From assembly GCA_020632755.1 (NCBI GenBank), contig JACKEY010000006.1, positions 372,001 to 436,000 of the forward strand: a stretch of 64,000 nt of DNA. Reading direction: 5' to 3'. Positions 59,731-64,000 of the stretch are shown in pieces. Numbering within the stretch: the first letter of the stretch is position 1; each line of letters begins with the position of its first letter. Made by a program: the position numbers and the translations under genes. This DNA comes from Alphaproteobacteria bacterium. Its GTDB lineage: Bacteria > Myxococcota_A > UBA796 > UBA2385. Under the pieces are notes generated by a model, which worked only from the letters and a program-made list of their open reading frames with translations, made no database searches and had not been told where the DNA came from.

Positions 59731-59928
59731 ATGACCGAAGACCAGAAGCCCCCCGCCTCCCCGACCACCGACACGAGCGTCGCCGACGCCCGCAAGCCCG
59801 GGGCGCCCCCGAAGCGTGAGCTGACCGTCGACGACGTCGAGTCCCAAGGAACCGACGTCAAGGGTGGCGGTATCAGCACGTCCATCCTGGATGTCGCGGG
59901 CCTGCACTCCACGTCCTCCAGCAGCTGA
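59731..59928 (+). CDS. Double-glycine-type small peptide J
   Basis: 65 residues from ATG 59731, chosen because MTEDQKPP aligns with the MTDDQQ starts of H and K; an in-frame ATG at 59704 would add nine residues. Block ELTVDDVESQGTDVKGG with Gly45-Gly46, tail GISTSILDVAGLHSTSSSS (19 residues, Ser-rich). Lies 37 bases after peptide I and probably shares its transcript. Confidence 0.84.
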   Translation: MTEDQKPPASPTTDTSVADARKPGAPPKRELTVDDVESQGTDVKGGGISTSILDVAGLHSTSSSS

Positions 59929-59985
59929 ATGCTCACATCCCCCCTTGGCCTCCCGTGTGGGGAGCGCCTCGCCCCTGGAGCCCCC

Positions 59986-60177
59986 ATGACCGACGACCAG
60001 CAGAAGACCCCTCCCACGACCTCCACCGAGCCGGGCGCCGAAGCCGCGCCCACACCCCCCGAGACCGAAGCCCGGAAGCTCACCGTCGACGATGTCGAGG
60101 CCGGCGACGACGTGAAGGGGGGCGCCGTTGCCGTGGGCGGTGTGGTGGTCGCCGGCGACTGGCGCGGGACGAGCTGA
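59986..60177 (+). CDS. Double-glycine-type small peptide K
   Basis: 63 residues from ATG 59986, with ctggag upstream. Start MTDDQQKTPPTTSTEPGAEA, block KLTVDDVEAGDDVKGG with Gly45-Gly46, tail AVAVGGVVVAGDWRGTS. Last gene of the array, 25 bases from the end of the convergent CNB gene. Leader closest to peptide H. Confidence 0.86.
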   Translation: MTDDQQKTPPTTSTEPGAEAAPTPPETEARKLTVDDVEAGDDVKGGAVAVGGVVVAGDWRGTS

Positions 60178-60202
60178 GGCCTACCCGCCCCGGCGCCGCC
60201 GC

Positions 60203-60655
60203 TCAGGCCCCCCGCAGCGCGTCTTCGAGCACGGCCTGCAGCCCCCGCAGCCGGCGCACCATGACCCGGGCCAGCAGGTGCTCCAGCGCCTCGCGGGCCC
60301 GGGGCTGCTGCGTCTCCAGGGTGTCGAGCTGGTCCCGGGTCAGCACGCCCAGGGTGACGGCGGTCGCCGCGGTGCAGGTGGCGCTGCGCGGCCCGCCGTC
60401 GAGCAGGCCGAGCTCGCCGAGCACGCTGGGGGCCGACAGCCGGTAGGCCACGGCGAAGCCACCGTCGGGGCGGTGGGCGGCGACGTCGACCTGACCGTCC
60501 AGCAGCAGCCACAGGCGGTCGTCGCTGGCATCGCCCTCGCGCAGCAAGATGGTAGAGGCCGGGCGTCGCTCGACCTGGACCCGTGCTGCAAGGGCGGAGA
60601 GCTCGCCGTCGGACAGCAGGGCCAGCTCGGGGAAGGCCCGCAGGGGCCCGATCAT
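60203..60655 (-). CDS. Cyclic-nucleotide-binding-domain protein 3
   Basis: 150 residues from ATG 60655, overlapping the sigma gene stop as ATGA. Nearly the whole protein is one CNB domain (LREGDASDDRLWLLLDGQVD, SAPSVLGELGLLDGGPRSAT) followed by a C-terminal helix. The cassette keeps the Arg (P-R-S-A-T), so cyclic nucleotide binding is plausible, unlike CNB protein 1. There is no DNA-binding domain. Being the last gene of the exporter operon, it may modulate the sigma factor or the exporter; CNB domains fused to peptide exporters are known in cyanobacteria. No anti-sigma gene is visible, so this is a candidate for that function. Confidence 0.82.
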   Translation of the reverse strand: MIGPLRAFPELALLSDGELSALAARVQVERRPASTILLREGDASDDRLWLLLDGQVDVAAHRPDGGFAVAYRLSAPSVLGELGLLDGGPRSATCTAATAVTLGVLTRDQLDTLETQQPRAREALEHLLARVMVRRLRGLQAVLEDALRGA

Positions 60656-61164
60656 GCGGGCTCCAGCGCGGCGGCGGCCCGCTCGCGGGCCCGCTTGATG
60701 CGCATGCGCACGGTGCCGGGGCGGGTCTCCAGCATCTCGGCGATCTCGACTGCGCTGAAGCCCTCGACGACGAGCAGCAGCAGCTTTCGGTCGTCGGGTT
60801 CGAGGGCGGCCAGGGCCCGCACGGCCAGGTCGCGGCTGGTCAGGTCGGGCCGCGGCGCCGGCAGACGCTCGTCGAGCTCGTGCTCGTCGGGGCGGGGGCG
60901 GCGGGCGTCGTAGCCGGCGTTGGCGGCGATGGTGAACAGCCAGGGCCGGAAGGTGCGGCCGGGGTCGTAGCGGTGGCGGAAGCGGTGGACCCGCAGCCAG
61001 CACTCCTGGAAGGCGTCGTCGGCCCGCTCCTGGCTTCCGCAGCGGCGGTGCAGGTAGCGGTAGACGGGATCGCGCCATCGTCGGAACAGCTCGTCGTAGG
61101 CCGCGCGATCACCGTCCTGGACGGCCACCATCAGGGTCTCGTCGGTGCGTTCGGAGATGCTCAT
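60652..61164 (-). CDS. ECF-type RNA polymerase sigma factor
   Basis: 170 residues from ATG 61164, overlapping the HlyD gene stop as ATGA. Region 2 is YDELFRRWRDPVYRYLHRRC to FRPWLFTIAANAGYDARRPR, with the typical DDAFQECWLRVHRF helix. Region 4 is LAALEPDDRKLLLLVVEGFS with the helix-turn-helix VEIAEMLETRPGTVRMRIKR. The size and absence of regions 1 and 3 fit group 4 (ECF) sigma factors. It is encoded within the exporter operon and faces the peptide array, which suggests that it recognises the GTGACG-N15-CAGTAC elements; that link is inference. No classical anti-sigma gene follows. Confidence 0.9.
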   Translation of the reverse strand: MSISERTDETLMVAVQDGDRAAYDELFRRWRDPVYRYLHRRCGSQERADDAFQECWLRVHRFRHRYDPGRTFRPWLFTIAANAGYDARRPRPDEHELDERLPAPRPDLTSRDLAVRALAALEPDDRKLLLLVVEGFSAVEIAEMLETRPGTVRMRIKRARERAAAALEPA

Positions 61165-62339
61165 CCGAACCACCGGTCCCACAGGGCGGCCAGGGGCTCG
61201 AAGGCCCAGGTGATGGCGGGGCGGCGGGCCAGGACGATCTCCGCGGAGCCGGTCATGCCGGGGCGGACGGGCCAGCTGCCGCCCGCGATCTCGAAGGGGT
61301 CCGAGGGTACCGCGGACCGGGCCAGGAACTGGCCGTCGAGACCCGCCGGGGCGACCCAGCCCACGGTGCTCTTGTGCAGGCCGTAGCGCAGGTGGGGGAA
61401 GGCGTCGTAGCGCAGGCGCACGGGCTGGTCGGCCCGCACGCGGCCGACGCGGGCGACGGGGATGGAGATCTCGGCGACCAGGGGCTGGCCGGCACAGGCG
61501 ACGTGGGCCACGGCGGCGCCGCCGGTCACCCAGGCGCCCTCGGCGGCGACGGAGAGCGAGATCACCTCGCCGCTGCACGGCGCGACCAGGGCCTGCAGGC
61601 CGTCGTCGGACGCACCCGCGGCTTCCAGCAGGAACAGCCGGGTGTCGCCGACCTCGGTCGCTTCTTCCAGGGCCTGGCGTTCCTCGGCCGCCTCGGCGCG
61701 CAGGGCGACCAGGGTCTCCTGGGCCGCGGCGCGCGCGGCCCGGGTGCGGGTGCGCTCGGCGGCCAGCTCGTCCCGGGCGATGGCGGCTGCCTGGCGGTCG
61801 GCCCGGGCGGCGTCCAGGTCCCGCTCGGACAGAGCGCCGGTCTCGAACAGGGCCTGGTCGGCGGCCAGCCGGGCGGCGGCGCGCTCGGCCCGGGCGTCGG
61901 CTTCGGCGACCATGGCGGACAGGCTGGCCAGGGCGCCGTCGTGGCCGGCCAGCTCGGCTTCGGCCGCCTGGATGCGGGCGGCCAGACGCTCTTCCATGTG
62001 GCCGGCGCGCAGGGCGCCTCCTTCCGACGCCTGCCGCGCGGCGAGCAGGGCCGCGGAGCGCTCGGCGGCCTGGGGCGAGCGCAGGGTCAAGAGCAGGGCC
62101 CCCTCCTCCACCCGATCCCCCTCGGCCACCGCCAGCAGGTCGACGCTGCCGGACTCCGGCGCCACCACCGGGTCGCCACCGCCCTCGGTCACGACGATGA
62201 ACGGCGCCTCGACCGACTCGGGCAGGGGTACGACGACGGACAGCAGGACCGCGCCGGCGAAGCCCGCCAGCAGCACGGTCGACAGGCCGTGGGCGACGGC
62301 CGGCGGCGGGGCGCGATCCAGCAGCGGCGTCTCCGACAT
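61161..62339 (-). CDS. HlyD-family membrane fusion protein of a peptide exporter
   Basis: 392 residues from ATG 62339, one base shared with the ABC gene stop. One N-terminal membrane helix (STVLLAGFAGAVLLSVVVPL), a lipoyl-like half (VAPESGSVDLLAVAEGDRVE), a long coiled-coil hairpin rich in Ala and Glu (about 90-230), the returning lipoyl half (ALVAPCSGEVISLSVAAEGA) and a beta barrel (LVAEISIPVARVGRVRADQP, with PVRPGMTGSAEIVLA). This is the adaptor that links an ABC exporter in the inner membrane to the outer membrane. It is encoded between the exporter and the sigma factor. Confidence 0.9.
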   Translation of the reverse strand: MSETPLLDRAPPPAVAHGLSTVLLAGFAGAVLLSVVVPLPESVEAPFIVVTEGGGDPVVAPESGSVDLLAVAEGDRVEEGALLLTLRSPQAAERSAALLAARQASEGGALRAGHMEERLAARIQAAEAELAGHDGALASLSAMVAEADARAERAAARLAADQALFETGALSERDLDAARADRQAAAIARDELAAERTRTRAARAAAQETLVALRAEAAEERQALEEATEVGDTRLFLLEAAGASDDGLQALVAPCSGEVISLSVAAEGAWVTGGAAVAHVACAGQPLVAEISIPVARVGRVRADQPVRLRYDAFPHLRYGLHKSTVGWVAPAGLDGQFLARSAVPSDPFEIAGGSWPVRPGMTGSAEIVLARRPAITWAFEPLAALWDRWFG

Positions 62340-64000
62340 CAGAGCCCCAGCTGCTGGCTGACGAGGTACTGGTACAGCCCTTCGCGGGCCAGCAGCTCGT
62401 CGTGGCTGCCCTGCTCGACCAGGCGGCCCTGCTCGAGCACCAGGATCAGGTCGGCGTCGCGGATGGTCGACAGGCGGTGGGCGATGACGATGGACGTGCG
62501 TCCCGCCAGGAACTGGTCCATGTTCTCCTTGACGGCGCGCTCGGACTCGCTGTCCAGCGCACTGGTGGCTTCGTCGAAGATGAGCACGGGGGGCTCTTCG
62601 TAGAGGGCCCGGGCGATGGAGATGCGCTGGGCCTGGCCGCCTGAGAGCCGCAGCCCCGACTCGCCGACGCGGGTGTGGTAGGAAAGCGGCAGGCGCTCGA
62701 TGAACCCGTCGGCCGCGGCGGCCCGGGCGGCCTTGGCGACCTTGGCTTCGTCGGGTTCCGGGTCGGCGAAGGCGATGTTGCGGGCGATGCTGTCGCTGAA
62801 CAGGAAGCTCTCCTGCAGCACGACGCCGATGCGGCGGCGCAGGGCCCGGAAGTCCAGGGTGGCCATGTCGACGGTGTCGTAGAGCACGCGGCCTTCGCTG
62901 GGGACCAGCATGCCGGTGAGCACCTTGATGAGGGTCGACTTGCCCGAGCCCGAGCGACCGACGATGGCGACCCGGGTGCCCGGCGGGATGTCGACGCTGA
63001 TGCCCTGCAGGATCATGGGCGCGTCGGCGCCGCCGTAGCGGAAGCCCAGGTTCTGCAGGGTCAGCCGGCCTTCGAGCGTCGGTACGGGCCGCAGGTGGCC
63101 GCGGTCCTGGCCCTGCTCGGGCTCGGACTCGAAGACGTCGCCCAGGCGGTCGACCAGGACGGCGACGATCTGCAGGTTGTCGTACAGGCTGAGCAGGGTC
63201 TGGATGGGCTGGGTCGCCAGGGCGGCCAGGGCGGTGAAGGCCACCAGCTCGCCGATGCTCATGGCGCCGGCGATGACCTGGTGGGCGGCCAGCAGCAGGA
63301 AGAGCACCCGGGCCAGGTAGTCGACGGACTGCATCGCACCGCCGAAGGCCATGCGGGTGTAGTCGGCGTCGAACTGTTTCTTGGCCAGGCCGCTGAACTC
63401 GGAGAGCAGCCGCTCGCGCAGGCGGGCCTCCGCGCCCATGGACTTCACGGCTTCGATGCCCTTGATGCCGTCGATCTGGTTGCTGGCGTATTTGCCGTAC
63501 GCTTCTTCCAGGTCGTTGAAGAGCGGCCGCATGCGGGTCCGCGACCAGCGCATGAGCCCCAGGTAGAGCGGGCCCAGCAGCACGAAGACCAGGCTGAGCT
63601 TCCAGCTGTACAGCGTCATCACGACCAGGGCGGCCGCCAGCTGGCAGAAGGCCTGCAGCATGGTGACGCCGTGCTCGACCAGGAACTCGCGCACCTGGCG
63701 GGCGCCGAGCAGCCGCCGCTGGATGTCGCCGACCCGCCGCGTCGCGAAGTAGGGCATGGGCAGGTCGAGCAGCCGCCGCGTCAGGAAGTCGAAGGCGGCC
63801 AGATCGATGCGCACGGCCGACCAGGACAGCAGGTAGCGCTGCAGCAGCGACGCCGCGGTCATCAGCAGCATGGTGGCGAGCATCGCGCCCACCAGCCAGT
63901 GCAGCAGGGCGACGTCGCCCTCGACCAGGACCCGGTCGACGATGACCTGGGTGAACACGGGCAGCACCATCTGCAGGGCGCTGACGACCAGGGCGAGCCC
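62339..64000 (-). CDS. ABC exporter of the peptide/bacteriocin type (N-terminus beyond window)
   Basis: At least 553 residues; the reading frame is open to the right edge, so the start is missing. Visible are the six-helix export domain (LVVSALQMVLPVFTQVIVDR onward) and an ATPase with Walker A (VGRSGSGKSTLIKV), signature LRLSGGQAQRISIARALYEE, Walker B VLIFDEATSALDSE and H-loop IVIAHRLST. The membrane part resembles exporters that carry an N-terminal C39 protease (SunT/LagD/PCAT-type). Such a domain would lie in the missing 130-170 residues. First known gene of the operon with HlyD, sigma factor and CNB protein. Confidence 0.88.
   Translation of the reverse strand, partial: GLALVVSALQMVLPVFTQVIVDRVLVEGDVALLHWLVGAMLATMLLMTAASLLQRYLLSWSAVRIDLAAFDFLTRRLLDLPMPYFATRRVGDIQRRLLGARQVREFLVEHGVTMLQAFCQLAAALVVMTLYSWKLSLVFVLLGPLYLGLMRWSRTRMRPLFNDLEEAYGKYASNQIDGIKGIEAVKSMGAEARLRERLLSEFSGLAKKQFDADYTRMAFGGAMQSVDYLARVLFLLLAAHQVIAGAMSIGELVAFTALAALATQPIQTLLSLYDNLQIVAVLVDRLGDVFESEPEQGQDRGHLRPVPTLEGRLTLQNLGFRYGGADAPMILQGISVDIPPGTRVAIVGRSGSGKSTLIKVLTGMLVPSEGRVLYDTVDMATLDFRALRRRIGVVLQESFLFSDSIARNIAFADPEPDEAKVAKAARAAAADGFIERLPLSYHTRVGESGLRLSGGQAQRISIARALYEEPPVLIFDEATSALDSESERAVKENMDQFLAGRTSIVIAHRLSTIRDADLILVLEQGRLVEQGSHDELLAREGLYQYLVSQQLGL

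Noticed and set aside
57791..60177. Lanthipeptide or microviridin-type precursors
   Set aside because: Tails lack Ser/Thr plus Cys patterns or the conserved ester/amide-forming motifs, and no modifying enzyme is in the window.

Overview
The window is about 64 kb of very GC-rich (roughly 70% or more), densely coded bacterial DNA. Many genes overlap by 1-8 bases as GTGA, ATGA or TGATG. The content fits a Myxococcota-like (former deltaproteobacterial) genome: an MglA-type GTPase with roadblock proteins, DUF4388/TPR proteins, a Ser/Thr kinase with an extracytoplasmic tail, many lipoproteins with Asp/Gly/Thr-rich stalks behind the lipobox, and CotH and lamin-tail lipoproteins. The phylum is an inference. 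I found no rRNA, tRNA, CRISPR array, transposase or phage gene.

Layout. (1) 1-5360, + strand: the end of a ketosynthase, a Cys-less ketosynthase-like protein, a Ser/Thr kinase, a full ketosynthase (C165-H299-H333) and a short ketosynthase-like protein. (2) 5395-17920: surface and periplasmic genes (lamin-tail and CotH lipoproteins, cyclophilin, GMC oxidoreductase with a Tat-exported partner, SGNH hydrolase, YadA-head lipoprotein, Cys-rich lipoprotein, PNGase F-like lipoprotein) plus prs. (3) 18039-19495: an ACP and an acyl-ACP-reductase-like enzyme, then a 0.5 kb gap with an AT-rich dyad. (4) 20003-24412: MglA-like GTPase, DUF4388-TPR, two roadblock proteins, HhH and HU-like proteins, protoglobin. 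(5) 24483-40628: HerA-like ATPase, methyltransferase, miaB, an EF-hand membrane protein, two acidic DUF4388-like proteins, an ABC transporter, an HDAC-family protein, a MoaD/ThiS-like protein and a BNR protein.

(6) 41304-64000 looks like one undescribed system. Eleven small genes (57-67 codons) encode peptides with a variable Pro/Glu/Gln-rich start, a conserved acidic segment of the type ELAVDDVESDEGDDVKGG and then a short variable tail, as in double-glycine-leader secreted peptides. Nine are packed between 57791 and 60177; two others sit at 44355 and 46910, each divergent from a gene for a large right-handed beta-helix lipoprotein. There are five such lipoproteins. Facing the array is an operon for an ABC exporter (cut by the window edge), an HlyD-type adaptor, an ECF-like sigma factor and a cyclic-nucleotide-binding (CNB) protein.

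By eye I found eleven copies of one promoter-like element, GTGACG-N15-CAGTAC (variants CGGTAC, GAGTAC, CAGTAT), all with a spacer of exactly 15. Each is placed to drive peptide genes, beta-helix lipoprotein genes or CNB-protein genes; none was noticed elsewhere in the window. The natural inference is a regulon driven by the sigma factor encoded with the exporter. It would couple small peptides, their export and surface beta-helix lipoproteins, with CNB proteins as possible signal inputs. No recognisable peptide-modifying enzyme lies in the window. Whether the exporter carries a C39 peptidase cannot be seen because its N-terminus lies beyond base 64000.
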